The notes: a model not told the origin generated them from the letters alone. A stretch of 37,144 bases of DNA from Deltaproteobacteria bacterium (GCA_015492495.1 WGEY01000039.1:1-37144), one strand, 5' to 3'; counted from the first letter of the stretch, positions 23,424-32,130 are shown. A program made the numbers and translations.

Positions 23424-24908
23424 ATGGTCACACCAGTTAAAGAGTCAGCCATCGAGGTAAGACGGATAACCGATTATACATGGGAGATACCAAGGACCGG
23501 GGACATGCGGGTGCCCGGGCGCCTGTACGCCGACAAGGAGACGGTAAGGGAACTCCTCGGGGATTACGAAGAGAAGAAGGTCGGTGGATTCACGCCGGCG
23601 CTGCGGCAGGTTGCGAATGTGGCCTGCCTGCCGGGGATAGTAAAGGCGTCGCTGGCCATGGCCGACATACACCCTGGTTACGGCTTCTGCATCGGCGGGG
23701 TGGGTGCCTTCGACATCGAGGACGGCGTCATAAGTGTTGCAGGCGTCGGGTTCGACATAAACTGCGGAGTCCGCGTGCTCAAGACCCCTCTGACAAGGGA
23801 AGACATCGAACCCATCAAGGAAACGCTCGCAAACCAGCTGTTCAGGGACGTGCCGTCCGGGGTCGGATCGACCGGTGAGATACGGCTCAAGGAGGCCGAG
23901 ATAGACGAGCTCCTGGTAAAGGGCTCGCGCTTCGTCATCGAAAGGGGTTTCGGGCTGGACGAGGACCTCGAATACACCGAGGAGAACGGGGCCGTAAAGG
24001 ATGCAAGGCCCGAGAATGTAAGCCACCATGCCAAAGAGCGGCAGTTCAAGCAGGTGGGCACCCTCGGCTCGGGCAACCACTACCTCGAGGTCCAGTGGGT
24101 GGAGGAGATCTTCGACGAGCCTGCGGCAAGGGCCTACGGCATAGAGAGGGGCCAGGTTGTCATAGCCATACACTGCGGAAGCCGCGCACTGGGGCACCAG
24201 ATAGGCACGGACTACCTGAAGATCCTCGAGGAGGCGAGCAGAAAATACGGGATACCCATAAGGGACAGGGAGCTTGTCTGCGCGCCGATAAACAGCGAGG
24301 AGGGTAGAAGGTACCTCACCGCCGTAAACTGCGGTATAAACTGCGCCTTTGCCAACCGCCAGGCGATAAGCCACCTTACGCGCATGGCATTCGCCAGGGT
24401 TACAGCCACAAGGCCCGAGGAGATCCGGCTCCTCTACGACGTGGCGCACAACACCTGCAAGATAGAAGACCACGATATCAACGGCGAAGTCAAAAGGTTG
24501 CTCGTCCATCGTAAGGGTGCAACAAGGGCCTTCGGCCCCGGCAGGAAGGAGGTCCCAGCAGCCTACCGTGGTGTGGGGCAGCCTCTGCTCGTGGGAGGGA
24601 CGATGGGGACCGTCTCATACATACTGAGGGGCACGGAAAAGGGTATGGAGGACTGCTTCGGGAGCGCGGTACACGGCGCAGGGAGGGCCATGTCAAGGGT
24701 CCAGGCCAAGAGGCGGTGGAGGGGTACGGATATAATCCTGGAGCTCAAGGAAAAGGGAATAATCATCCGCTCAAGGAGCAAGGCAGGGGTCGCAGAGGAG
24801 GCACCCGGCGCGTACAAGGACGTCGACAGGGTAGTTGAAATAATGCACAACGCCGGGGTAAACCGGAAGGTGGCCCGCGTAAGGCCGCTTGTCTGCATAA
24901 AAGGTTAG
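23424..24908 (+). CDS. rtcB: RNA-splicing ligase RtcB
   Basis: From ATG 23424 (GGGGGAG upstream) the protein has 494 residues. The track start at 23397 lies inside archease. GVGFDINCGVRVL supplies the manganese-binding Asp/Cys, GSGNHYLEVQ and AIHCGSRALGHQIG supply His/Asn ligands, and FGSAVHGAGRAMSR holds the His that is guanylylated. It joins 2',3'-cyclic-phosphate or 3'-phosphate RNA ends to 5'-OH ends using GTP, in RNA repair or tRNA splicing. No tRNA or RtcA gene accompanies it here. Confidence 0.96.
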   Translation: MVTPVKESAIEVRRITDYTWEIPRTGDMRVPGRLYADKETVRELLGDYEEKKVGGFTPALRQVANVACLPGIVKASLAMADIHPGYGFCIGGVGAFDIEDGVISVAGVGFDINCGVRVLKTPLTREDIEPIKETLANQLFRDVPSGVGSTGEIRLKEAEIDELLVKGSRFVIERGFGLDEDLEYTEENGAVKDARPENVSHHAKERQFKQVGTLGSGNHYLEVQWVEEIFDEPAARAYGIERGQVVIAIHCGSRALGHQIGTDYLKILEEASRKYGIPIRDRELVCAPINSEEGRRYLTAVNCGINCAFANRQAISHLTRMAFARVTATRPEEIRLLYDVAHNTCKIEDHDINGEVKRLLVHRKGATRAFGPGRKEVPAAYRGVGQPLLVGGTMGTVSYILRGTEKGMEDCFGSAVHGAGRAMSRVQAKRRWRGTDIILELKEKGIIIRSRSKAGVAEEAPGAYKDVDRVVEIMHNAGVNRKVARVRPLVCIKG

Positions 24909-24993
24909 CCCGGCCTGTAAGCCTATAAAAACGGCGGGAAAAGCCGTAAGGCATTGCCGGCCGGTATCAGGCTCTCCACTGGACAAGGAGCAG

Positions 24994-25021
24994 GGAGGAC
25001 TTCTACCGTCAGAAGTCCTCC
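24994..25021. repeat. 11-bp perfect hairpin overlapping the LysW-like stop codon
   Basis: GGAGGACTTCT (24994-25004) and AGAAGTCCTCC (25011-25021) are exact complements around a 6-nt loop. The 25011-25021 arm (first on the minus strand) includes the last codons and the start of the stop codon of the small zinc-ribbon gene. It lacks a T-tract, so it may protect the mRNA 3' end or block ribosomes instead of being a standard terminator. Confidence 0.65.
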
Positions 25022-25179
25022 TGAAGGTAGAGCTCGTCGTCCTTCGTCTGTTTCAGCTTGAGTGGTGTTTCACAGTACGGGCAGTATATCTCGTCGCCGA
25101 CCTTCTCGTCTCCCGAAAGCGCTATCTCGCAATCGCACATCGGACAGTCGATGTACTCCGTTGCCCCTTTTCTTTTCAT
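25009..25179 (-). CDS. LysW-like zinc-ribbon protein, 56 aa
   Basis: This ORF is too short for the track. ATG 25179 starts MKRKGATEYIDCPMCDCEIALSG, followed by GDEIYCPYCETPLKLKQ, a CPxC...CPxC zinc ribbon like that of LysW and related carriers. The acidic C-terminus (KDDELYLQEDF) lacks the EDWGE end used by true LysW as an amino-acid carrier, so lysine or arginine biosynthesis is not supported. It begins 3 nt after the EF-Tu-like gene and shares its promoter. The function is unknown. Confidence 0.75.
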   Translation of the reverse strand: MKRKGATEYIDCPMCDCEIALSGDEKVGDEIYCPYCETPLKLKQTKDDELYLQEDF

Positions 25180-25182
25180 TTC

Positions 25183-25440
25183 TTATTCCTCTATGACCTT
25201 GAATACGATGTCGTGGTGCCTGCCGTGCTCTTTGACCTTCAACCCGATGCCTTCCCCACTTTTGGCGCTCTCCACCTTCCTGTGGTTTACCTCTATGCTC
25301 TCGACCTTCTGCAGGAAGTCGGATGTATGCCCCTTGACGTGTATTGTATCGCCGACCTTCAGGTCGTTTTCAAGGGTGAGTGTCACCACACCGAGATTGG
25401 TGTAATAATGATCTACAACACCTACCTTCTCCTCTCTCAT
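25183..25440 (-). CDS. EF-Tu domain-2-like small protein, 85 aa
   Basis: From ATG 25440, preceded by AAGGAGGGGG, the 85-aa product is a single beta-barrel. It resembles domain 2 of translation GTPases: VGVVDHYYTNLGVVTLTL, DLKVGDTIHVKGHT and VKEHGRHHDIVFKV. The track start at 25497 precedes the ribosome site. Stand-alone domain-2-like proteins are conserved in many archaea and bacteria without a known role; RNA or ribosome contact is inference. It is co-transcribed with the zinc-ribbon gene. Confidence 0.8.
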   Translation of the reverse strand: MREEKVGVVDHYYTNLGVVTLTLENDLKVGDTIHVKGHTSDFLQKVESIEVNHRKVESAKSGEGIGLKVKEHGRHHDIVFKVIEE

Positions 25441-25489
25441 AACCCCCTCCTTTTTGTTCAAGGAAAAAGGATACACCCGATCGATCTTA

Positions 25490-25518
25490 ATTATCATGCG
25501 CAGGGCCTATCTTGTCAA
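25490..25518 (-). promoter_or_regulatory. Sigma70 promoter for the EF-Tu-like/zinc-ribbon pair
   Basis: On the minus strand TTGACA (25518-25513) and GATAAT (25495-25490) are 17 nt apart. The predicted leader is about 40-50 nt before ATG 25440. Confidence 0.75.
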
Positions 25519-25583
25519 GAAAATTGAAGTGTTAAGGACTTCCCTTTGGAGGGTGTTTTGTGCTAAGGTTAAGGGAGGTTATG

Positions 25584-25808
25584 ATGAAGACAGAGTCAAG
25601 AAGACTGTACCTTTCCGTGGGGGAGAAGGTGGTTCACCTGCGGCATCCGGAGTGGGGTGTGGGCGAGGTCGTCGAGGAGGTGAACTCGACCGTTCCCGGC
25701 GGACTGAGCCTTGTGAAGATAGAATTTCTTCACGCTGGGTCCAAGACGTTCAACAACAATATAGACAGCCTGTATTGTTGTTACCATGCGGGCGTCAGGC
25801 GTCGCTGA
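25584..25808 (+). CDS. DUF3553 family protein, 74 aa
   Basis: From ATG 25584 (GGGAGG 5 nt upstream; ATG 25581 is adjacent) the product is 74 residues. VGEKVVHLRHPEWGVGEVVEEV, GGLSLVKIEFLHAGSKTFNNNIDSL and CCYHAGV are the DUF3553 pattern, a small beta-barrel with some similarity to CarD-like domains. The function is unknown; a nucleic-acid or polymerase-related role has been suggested only by fold. The gene converges on gpmI with a 25-nt gap. Confidence 0.75.
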   Translation: MKTESRRLYLSVGEKVVHLRHPEWGVGEVVEEVNSTVPGGLSLVKIEFLHAGSKTFNNNIDSLYCCYHAGVRRR

Positions 25809-25833
25809 CTTACATACGTGTGCTCGGGCGGCG

Positions 25834-27363
25834 TTACACAAGCGGCTTGCCGCCCATGTCCCCCGGTATCCCGAGCCCCATGACCTTCAGAACCGTTGGG
25901 GCTACATCAGAAAGCCCTCCCTGCCGGATCTCCCTTCCCATGCTCCCCTCATCGACCAAGATGAACGGCACCGGGTTGGTAGTGTGAGCGGTGTAAGGCT
26001 CGCCGGTCTCGTAATCCGTCATCTGCTCGGCATTGCCGTGGTCCGATGTTATGATGACGGCCCATCCCTCTTTAAGCGCTGCATCAACCACCCTGCCCAC
26101 TGAAGCATCGACCGCCTCGCACGCCTTTATCGCGGCATCCAGAACGCCGGTGTGGCCGACCATGTCGCCGTTTGCGAAGTTCACCAGCATGAAGCCGAAT
26201 CCGCCCTCCTCAAGCCTCTCCACCGCGGCGTCGGCGATCTCACTTGCCTTCATCTCGGGCCGTTGGTCGTAGGTGGCCACATCCCTTGCCGATGGTATAA
26301 GGAGCCTCTCCTCCCCCTCGAACGGCTTCTCCTCCCCCCCGTTGAAGAAAAAGGTGACGTGTGCGTACTTCTCGGTCTCGGCGACCCTGAACTGCCTTAC
26401 GCCGTTTTTACACAGCACCTCACCCAGTATGTTCCTGAGCTCCTGCGGCGGAAAGAGCACCGGCACGTTGAACGAGGCATCGTACTCCGTCATGGTCAAG
26501 AAGTTCAAAGGCCTGGGCCTCTTTTTCCTGTCAAAACCGGGAAAGTCGTCCTCGATGAATGCCCTGGTAAGCTCACGTGCCCTATCGGCCCTGAAGTTGA
26601 AAAATATAATGCTGTCTCCATCACAAACCGTAGCCGTGGGCCTTCCGTTACTCGTTATGATAATAGGCTCTATGAACTCATCGGTCTGTCTTCTCCTGTA
26701 GGCGTTCTCAACGGCTGCAACCGGATCCTCTTCCATCCTTCCGACACCCAGGACCATGGCGTCGTATACCCTCTTTATCCTGTCCCAGCGCCTGTCCCTG
26801 TCCATGGCGTAGTACCGGCCGGATATGGTGGCGATCCTTCCCACCCCCGTTTCCTTCATCTTTTTCAAAAGGTCCTCCACGTATCCCCAGCCGCTCTCAG
26901 GCGGGGTGTCCCTTCCGTCGAGAAAGGCGTGTACAAAGCCCCTTTCTACACCTGCTTTCCCGGCCGCCTCGAGTATGGCGTAGAGATGCCTTATATGACT
27001 GTGGACCCCTCCGTCTGAGAGAAGCCCCATCAGGTGGAGCGTACCGCCCCGCTCCTTCACATTCAGGAGCATGGTATTGAGCGCAGGGTGTTCGTAGAAG
27101 TCGCCATCTTCAATAGACTTGTTGATGCGTGTGAGCTCCTGGAAGATGACCCTGCCGGAGCCAAGCGTGAGGTGTCCGACCTCGGAGTTCCCCATCTGGC
27201 CGTCCGGCAGGCCGACGGCAAAACCCGATGCAACGAGGCGCGTAGAGGGATAGATGCTTCCGAGCCTGTCGAGGTTCGGGGTGTCGGCCAGGGCCGTGGC
27301 GTTGCCGTCTTTCCTCGGATTGATCCCCCAGCCGTCCATTACTATCAGGAGGACCGGCTTCAT
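25834..27363 (-). CDS. gpmI: Cofactor-independent phosphoglycerate mutase
   Basis: The 509-aa protein opens KPVLLIVMDGWGINP and contains GQMGNSEVGHLTLGSGRVI (about 56-74) with the phospho-accepting Ser. HIRHLYAIL, FLDGRDTPP and IITSDHGNAEQM supply manganese-binding residues. It interconverts 3- and 2-phosphoglycerate in glycolysis and gluconeogenesis. The length matches the family. Its ATG overlaps the upstream TPR gene stop by 4 nt, so the two are coupled. It is the last gene of the long minus-strand run. Confidence 0.96.
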   Translation of the reverse strand: MKPVLLIVMDGWGINPRKDGNATALADTPNLDRLGSIYPSTRLVASGFAVGLPDGQMGNSEVGHLTLGSGRVIFQELTRINKSIEDGDFYEHPALNTMLLNVKERGGTLHLMGLLSDGGVHSHIRHLYAILEAAGKAGVERGFVHAFLDGRDTPPESGWGYVEDLLKKMKETGVGRIATISGRYYAMDRDRRWDRIKRVYDAMVLGVGRMEEDPVAAVENAYRRRQTDEFIEPIIITSNGRPTATVCDGDSIIFFNFRADRARELTRAFIEDDFPGFDRKKRPRPLNFLTMTEYDASFNVPVLFPPQELRNILGEVLCKNGVRQFRVAETEKYAHVTFFFNGGEEKPFEGEERLLIPSARDVATYDQRPEMKASEIADAAVERLEEGGFGFMLVNFANGDMVGHTGVLDAAIKACEAVDASVGRVVDAALKEGWAVIITSDHGNAEQMTDYETGEPYTAHTTNPVPFILVDEGSMGREIRQGGLSDVAPTVLKVMGLGIPGDMGGKPLV

Positions 27364-28712
27364 TGCGCCATACTCTGGTAGGCAAGTGTTGCAAGAGGTA
27401 TGCCCTTGGAGGATGAGGCGTCGACATCAAAGGTGCCCCATTCCCTGCAGTCCGGACACCTCGAAAGCCACTTCCTCGAGGTGTGTCCGCATGTGCTGCA
27501 CTTGAACGGCGGGGAAAGGTCCCTGTCAAGTGAGATCACATCGAGGAGGAGTTCCGCAGCCTTCTCGGCCTGATTCCTCCTCAAGTACGCCTCTGCCAGG
27601 AGGATCTTGGTATAGAATCCGTCGAGGCCTTCCATGGCCTCGAGCTCTTCCAATGCGTTGTCGACCATCTCGAGCCTCAGGTACAACCGGGCCAGGACAA
27701 GCCGCAGAGTCACATCTTCAGGGTTTTCGTCCACGACACGCTTGTACAGAGAGAGTATGGTCCCTGGGTTAGACTCCTCGAGGTATATCTCCTCGAGCCG
27801 GAGAAGGAATATCACGTGACGTGTCTTCTCGTAGGCCGACTCAAGCACCTTTATCGCACCGGCCGTATCGCCTCTTTTCAGGCACAACTCACCGAGTAGA
27901 AGGTGCGCGGGCACGAAGCCATCGTCTGTCCTGAGGGCCTGCCTCGCCTCGTTCTCCGCGTCATCGAGCCTGTCTTCCGCCAGAAACCTCGATGCGGCTT
28001 CATAGTGCAGCCCGGCGAGGATGTTTTTTTCCGTCTCGCGGGCCCCTTCCGGTACGGCGCGCTCATTGGCCATGAGGTCCTTCTGCAACTTCACGGCTTC
28101 ATCCCAGTCCTCCTCGGAAACCTTCAGGTCCCTCAACGCAACCAGCGCACGCACGTTGGACCTGTCGAGCCTCAGTATCTCGCGGAGATACTTTTCCCTG
28201 TGGATGTTGTCCGAGGCCATTCCGCCGCTCGAGGCGAGGCGGAAAAGTACCTCCATGTCATCGGGGTTGTGTGCAAGACAGTCTTCGAGCACCTCACCGG
28301 CCCTGGCCGGGTTACCTAGGGCCATGAAGGCATCGGCGAGCCTGAGCGCTATCTCCCGGCTCCCCGGGTTGTGCTCGCGCGCCTTCTCCAGAAGCTCCAC
28401 GGCCTTTCGGGCGTCTCCCCTGACGAGCGCATCTACACCGTCCCTGTACTTCTTCTCGGCCTGGGCCTTGAGCCTTCGCTCCCTTCTGCTCCTGATCTCC
28501 CTTACCGCTCTCTTCGCATCCGTGTATATGGAGTTAAAGACCATCAGCGCCACGCCCACTATGAACCCGGCGAACACGAGAACGGTAACGGGTACCGTGA
28601 AGGAGCGGTCAGGGGTGAGCACATAGGTCACCTCGTACTGGTTGACGGTGTGGAGGTAGAAGAAACCGCTTATAAGGATGATTATGAAAAAAAGGATTAT
28701 TTTGGAATGCAT
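27360..28712 (-). CDS. LapA/LapB-like TPR protein with C-terminal rubredoxin-type domain
   Basis: From ATG 28712 the 450-aa protein has two N-terminal membrane helices (IILFFIIILISGFFYL; VTVLVFAGFIVGVALMVFN), as in LapA (DUF1049). A basic linker and about nine TPR-like repeats (about 85-390) follow, then FKCSTCGHTSRKWLSRCPDC, a rubredoxin-like metal knuckle as in E. coli LapB (YciM). In E. coli LapA and LapB are separate proteins that control LpxC degradation and LPS assembly; here they appear fused. The track start at 28772 adds a non-family N-terminus. No good ribosome site precedes 28712, so the start is tentative. Confidence 0.82.
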   Translation of the reverse strand: MHSKIILFFIIILISGFFYLHTVNQYEVTYVLTPDRSFTVPVTVLVFAGFIVGVALMVFNSIYTDAKRAVREIRSRRERRLKAQAEKKYRDGVDALVRGDARKAVELLEKAREHNPGSREIALRLADAFMALGNPARAGEVLEDCLAHNPDDMEVLFRLASSGGMASDNIHREKYLREILRLDRSNVRALVALRDLKVSEEDWDEAVKLQKDLMANERAVPEGARETEKNILAGLHYEAASRFLAEDRLDDAENEARQALRTDDGFVPAHLLLGELCLKRGDTAGAIKVLESAYEKTRHVIFLLRLEEIYLEESNPGTILSLYKRVVDENPEDVTLRLVLARLYLRLEMVDNALEELEAMEGLDGFYTKILLAEAYLRRNQAEKAAELLLDVISLDRDLSPPFKCSTCGHTSRKWLSRCPDCREWGTFDVDASSSKGIPLATLAYQSMAQ

Positions 28713-28801
28713 AAGCTTTAAGGTGTCCTGGGCGGACAAACCGCCCGGGCAGGCACGCGGAGATGCGCCCACCGTGCATCTTCAAACCGCGGGGCCGTGG
28801 T

Positions 28802-29272
28802 TCAATGGGAATAAGGCTCTCCGCGCATGATGGTAAAGGCCCTGTATACCTGCTCTGCAAGGACCAATCTTGCAAGATCATGCGGCAGCGTCATCGGTGA
28901 AAGAGAGAGTACCGCATCCGCACCGTCGATGACCGAATGGTGAAGCCCGAAGGCCCCGCCCGCTATGAAGCACAAACGCTTCTTGCCGCTCGATACGATC
29001 CGCTCAACAAACTGCGAAAACTCTCCGGAGGAAAAGCTTCTGCCCCTTTCGCTCAAGGCCACTGTGAAGTCCCCAGCCATGGTCTTGCGCGCTATCCTTT
29101 CAGCTTCCCTTCTGAGGATGACCTCAACCGGCATCTTAATGGACGAGTTCTCTTCCCTTACGTCAATGACCTCGACCGGTAAGTACCTCCTTATCCTCTT
29201 AAGGTACCCTATAAACCCTTCCTTGATGCAGCCCTTCTTGACGGCACCTACGCAAATGAAAATGACCTTCAA
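28802..29272 (-). CDS. rlmH: 23S rRNA (pseudouridine1915-N3) methyltransferase RlmH
   Basis: The 156-aa SPOUT methyltransferase shows VKKGCIKEGFIGYLKRI near the start and ALSERGRSFSSGEFSQFV. The knotted SAM site is FIAGGAFGLHH, and the family end is LPHDLARLVLAEQVYRAFTIMRGEPYSH. It methylates pseudouridine 1915 in helix 69. It lies 45 nt downstream of rsfS, a frequent neighbour. Confidence 0.97.
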   Translation of the reverse strand: MKVIFICVGAVKKGCIKEGFIGYLKRIRRYLPVEVIDVREENSSIKMPVEVILRREAERIARKTMAGDFTVALSERGRSFSSGEFSQFVERIVSSGKKRLCFIAGGAFGLHHSVIDGADAVLSLSPMTLPHDLARLVLAEQVYRAFTIMRGEPYSH

Positions 29273-29317
29273 GTGCCTCTCGCCCGGAACCGCTTTTTAA
29301 AGCCCGCAGGCCCCGCG

Positions 29318-29695
29318 TCACCCCGCCTTTTTGTCGGCATCCTTCAACTCGACCTTCGGCGCGTCGACCCACAGGCCCTCGATGTCATAGTAGCCCCTCA
29401 CAGGCTCGATGAATATATGCACGACGACATCGTTGTAATCCATGAGGACCCACCTTCCTGCTTCAAACCCCTCGACGCTGAGCGGTCTTTCCCGGCCCTT
29501 CCTGAGCCCCTCCTCCACGTGCGTGGCTATTGCCTGAACCTGCCTTTCGGATTCTGCGCTGCATATAAACAGATAATCGGCAACAGAAGAGAGTCTCTTT
29601 ATATCAAGAAGCAGGAGGTCCGTCCCCTTCTTCTCCACAACAAGCCTGGCTATCTTTCGCGCCTTTGTCCTGGAATCCAGTTTCTTTTCCCTCAC
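29318..29695 (-). CDS. rsfS: Ribosome silencing factor RsfS
   Basis: The family core DLLLLDIKRLSSVADYLFICSAESERQVQAIATHVEEGL and RWVLMDYNDVVVHIFIEPVRGYYDIEGLW is complete. RsfS binds uL14 and blocks subunit joining in starvation. The track start at 29872 is too long. GTG 29695 gives 125 aa. A CTG six codons downstream is preceded by GAGGG at 8 nt and would give MDSRTKAR..., closer to homologues, so the exact start is uncertain. It follows nadD after 189 nt with no gene. Confidence 0.93.
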   Translation of the reverse strand: MREKKLDSRTKARKIARLVVEKKGTDLLLLDIKRLSSVADYLFICSAESERQVQAIATHVEEGLRKGRERPLSVEGFEAGRWVLMDYNDVVVHIFIEPVRGYYDIEGLWVDAPKVELKDADKKAG

Positions 29696-29884
29696 TCTGT
29701 CAGTAACCGTAATCCCATCCGGTGAAGATGCATAGCGAGCGCACGCCACCGTCCCGTGACATGCAGGCATTCCCGCAGACCGCTGTGGCGGCGAACAAAG
29801 TGCGGTCGTACGATTTATTAACTCGAATAGGTTGCCCGGGCCCGCTCGATGGAGCTTCAATAGGTACAACAAAAGGACGGCCTG

Positions 29885-30562
29885 TTACCTGTAAAGTCCC
29901 TTCCCTATGATATACCGTTCGACCTCATGAGGCAGAAGGTACTTTACCGACATACCCCCCCTGATCCTTCTTCGGATATCAGTGGAGGATATCTCGAGAA
30001 AAACCGTCCTCAAGTATGTCACCCTGTGTCCGGATGGATTCAGATAAGTATTATTTTTTTTATCATACCAGAACTTTTCCGCCAATTCAACAGGCATGAC
30101 CTCGGCTATCCCCCTTACCGGAGAGCCCGGCCTGGGCACCACGGCGAAGTCCGCGAGCATAAAAAGCTCCTCGTAGCTCCGCCATGTGGATATCGCGTTG
30201 AACTGATCGCATCCGGTGATGATGGTCGGCTCAAGCCCCAGGCCCTTGAGCTCCTTTACTGTATCGATCGTATAGGACCTGCCTCCCCTCCTTATCTCGA
30301 CATCAGAGACCTCGAAGGCAGGGTTGTCGCTTATGGCCATGCGTATCATCTCAAGCCTTGATGCCGGCTCTATAAGCTCTCCGTCCTCCTTGTGCGGCGG
30401 CTGATACGCCGGTATGAAGATGACCCTGTCGAGGTCGAGCGCCTCCCTCACCTCCTCGGCTACCCTGAGGTGGCCGTAATGGATGGGGTTGAAGGTTCCT
30501 CCGAGGACAGCGACCTTCCTCACACCCTTACCGTCGTCATTGTCATTCACCGGACTCGACAT
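29885..30562 (-). CDS. nadD: Nicotinate-nucleotide adenylyltransferase
   Basis: From ATG 30562 (AGGAG upstream) the protein has 225 residues. VAVLGGTFNPIHYGHLRVAEEV (about 17-38) contains the GxFxPxHxGH nucleotidyltransferase motif. FIPAYQPPHK and YTIDTVKELK follow, and EISSTDIRRRI is the ISSTxIR motif. It forms NaAD from nicotinate mononucleotide and ATP. GCDQFNAISTW replaces the more usual GaDsf segment. It starts 8 nt after arsS. Confidence 0.95.
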   Translation of the reverse strand: MSSPVNDNDDGKGVRKVAVLGGTFNPIHYGHLRVAEEVREALDLDRVIFIPAYQPPHKEDGELIEPASRLEMIRMAISDNPAFEVSDVEIRRGGRSYTIDTVKELKGLGLEPTIITGCDQFNAISTWRSYEELFMLADFAVVPRPGSPVRGIAEVMPVELAEKFWYDKKNNTYLNPSGHRVTYLRTVFLEISSTDIRRRIRGGMSVKYLLPHEVERYIIGKGLYR

Positions 30563-30570
30563 TCCCGCTC

Positions 30571-31569
30571 CTACGCCACCTCTCCGCCGCAGCTCGAACC
30601 GGCGCCCGCCGTGCACCCGTAACAGTGCATCCCTGTCACGATGGTCCTGCAATCTAACGTCTCACGGTCAAGATCGTCTATATGGGACGGCGCACCGTGC
30701 GCACATACGAGGCCCAGCATCTGATTGAAGTCACAGTCAAAGAGCGTGCCGTCCCAGCCTACCGAGAGTGTTTCCCTGCACATGACATTGGCCGCAGCGG
30801 CCGGGTTGAACAAACCGACCAGGCGTTCCATGTAAGAGCGCATATTTCCGGAACCTTCGAGGAAGTCACGGAACCTCCCGAGCGGCATGTTGGTTATTGT
30901 AAAGAGGTTTGTAAACCGTATCCCGAAACGGCCTTCGAGCTCCCTTCTGAAGTCACGTTCAATGGAAGCCTGAGAGGGCGGCAGGTAGGCCCCGCAGGGG
31001 TTGTAGGCCAGGTTCAAGACAAGACCGTTACCACCTGAGCCGTAGCCGGCGCGGTTCAGCCTCTTCAATGCATCCAGCGACGCCCTGAAAGTCCCCGGGC
31101 CCCGCATCCTGTCCGTGGTACGCTCGGTATAATACGGCAAAGAGGCTATGACCTCGACCCTGTTGCGGGCGAAGAACTCGGGCATATCCTCGAACCCGTC
31201 CTCCACAAGGACCGTCAAGTTGGTGCGCGTCTTTACCCGGCTTCCAAGCCGCACACACTCTTCTATAAACCACCTGTAGTCAGGGTTCATCTCCGGGGCG
31301 CCACCGGTTATATCCACAACGGGTATATCGCATTCGTCAACGACCCTGAGGCACGACTCCATGACCCTCTTAGGCATGACTTCCCCGCGCCGTGGCCCTG
31401 CGTCCACATGGCAGTGGAGACATGACTGATTGCAGAGGGCCCCTACATTCACCTGCAGGGTGGTCACCCCGCGGGACGTCAGAGGATAAAGGCCGGACTC
31501 TTTCAGTGATTGGCTGAAGCTCTTGAGCCCGTGGTCATCCATGCCGTGGCCCCGGTGTCGCACCGCCAT
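30571..31569 (-). CDS. arsS: ArsS-type radical SAM protein (arsenosugar biosynthesis family)
   Basis: The 332-aa enzyme has LCNQSCLHCHVDAGP with the radical SAM CxxxCxxC (about 46-53). ITGGAPEMNPDYRWFIEE and LNLAYNPCGAYLPPSQ follow, and a Cys-rich C-terminus, MHCYGCTAGAGSSCGG. This matches the family called ArsS, some members of which are selenoproteins; this copy ends at TAG with no in-frame TGA. ArsS makes a dideoxyadenosyl-arsinic intermediate of arsenosugars. The upstream gene is the family's usual CMD partner. ATG 31569 directly follows that gene's stop; ATG 31542 is an alternative. No arsM is in view. Confidence 0.85.
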   Translation of the reverse strand: MAVRHRGHGMDDHGLKSFSQSLKESGLYPLTSRGVTTLQVNVGALCNQSCLHCHVDAGPRRGEVMPKRVMESCLRVVDECDIPVVDITGGAPEMNPDYRWFIEECVRLGSRVKTRTNLTVLVEDGFEDMPEFFARNRVEVIASLPYYTERTTDRMRGPGTFRASLDALKRLNRAGYGSGGNGLVLNLAYNPCGAYLPPSQASIERDFRRELEGRFGIRFTNLFTITNMPLGRFRDFLEGSGNMRSYMERLVGLFNPAAAANVMCRETLSVGWDGTLFDCDFNQMLGLVCAHGAPSHIDDLDRETLDCRTIVTGMHCYGCTAGAGSSCGGEVA

Positions 31570-31902
31570 CTACAGCCCTATCTTTTCGGCGATCTTCTTC
31601 ATCTGCACCCCGTGGACCAGCGAGGCACCTCCCCGGATGGCCGAGGCCACATGAACCGCCTCGGTCATCTGCTCCATGTCAGCTCCCTTCTCAAGCGAGC
31701 TCTTCGTAAAGGCGTCGATACAGTACGGACACTGCACCGCATGGGCTACCGCAAGCGCTATCAGGGCCTTTTCCCTCTCGCTGAGTGCACCCTCCTTGAA
31801 CACGCTGGAGTACCATTCACTGAACTTCTTCCACAACTCCGGCGCACATTCACCTACAGAGGCGAAATCTGAAAGATCGTGCGGGTCATAGTATGTCTCC
31901 AT
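31570..31902 (-). CDS. Carboxymuconolactone decarboxylase-like, ArsS-associated peroxidase-like protein
   Basis: The 110-aa CMD-family protein has the AhpD-type redox motif AVQCPYCID (Cys58, Cys61) and EAVHVASAIRGGASLVHG, a full-length single domain. Small CMD proteins of this type accompany ArsS, and some relatives carry Sec in the CxxC; here both are Cys codons. GGAGGAG lies before ATG 31902, so it is the probable first gene of the seven-gene run ending in gpmI. I found no clear promoter in the 230 nt upstream. Confidence 0.85.
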   Translation of the reverse strand: METYYDPHDLSDFASVGECAPELWKKFSEWYSSVFKEGALSEREKALIALAVAHAVQCPYCIDAFTKSSLEKGADMEQMTEAVHVASAIRGGASLVHGVQMKKIAEKIGL

Positions 31903-32130
31903 GGACTCTCCTCCGGTTCTTTGTAGCTACCTGCAAGCCGTGGCAAAGCTTCAGGTGCATGGATTTTCTGGATCATGTGCCGGCCGGGCGGCGACTTTGA
32001 TGCGGCCCGGGATGACGTAAAAGACACTTGACCGGCAGGTTCTCTTTGTTGGGTGCACCTTCAAGGATAAGCAAACGCAACCCTCAAGTCAAGGGCCTCC
32101 TGAAGAGCGGATCACGGACAAACATAAACC

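Noticed and set aside
23445-24509. 354-aa minus-strand ORF
   Set aside because: It is antisense to rtcB and has no recognisable domain.
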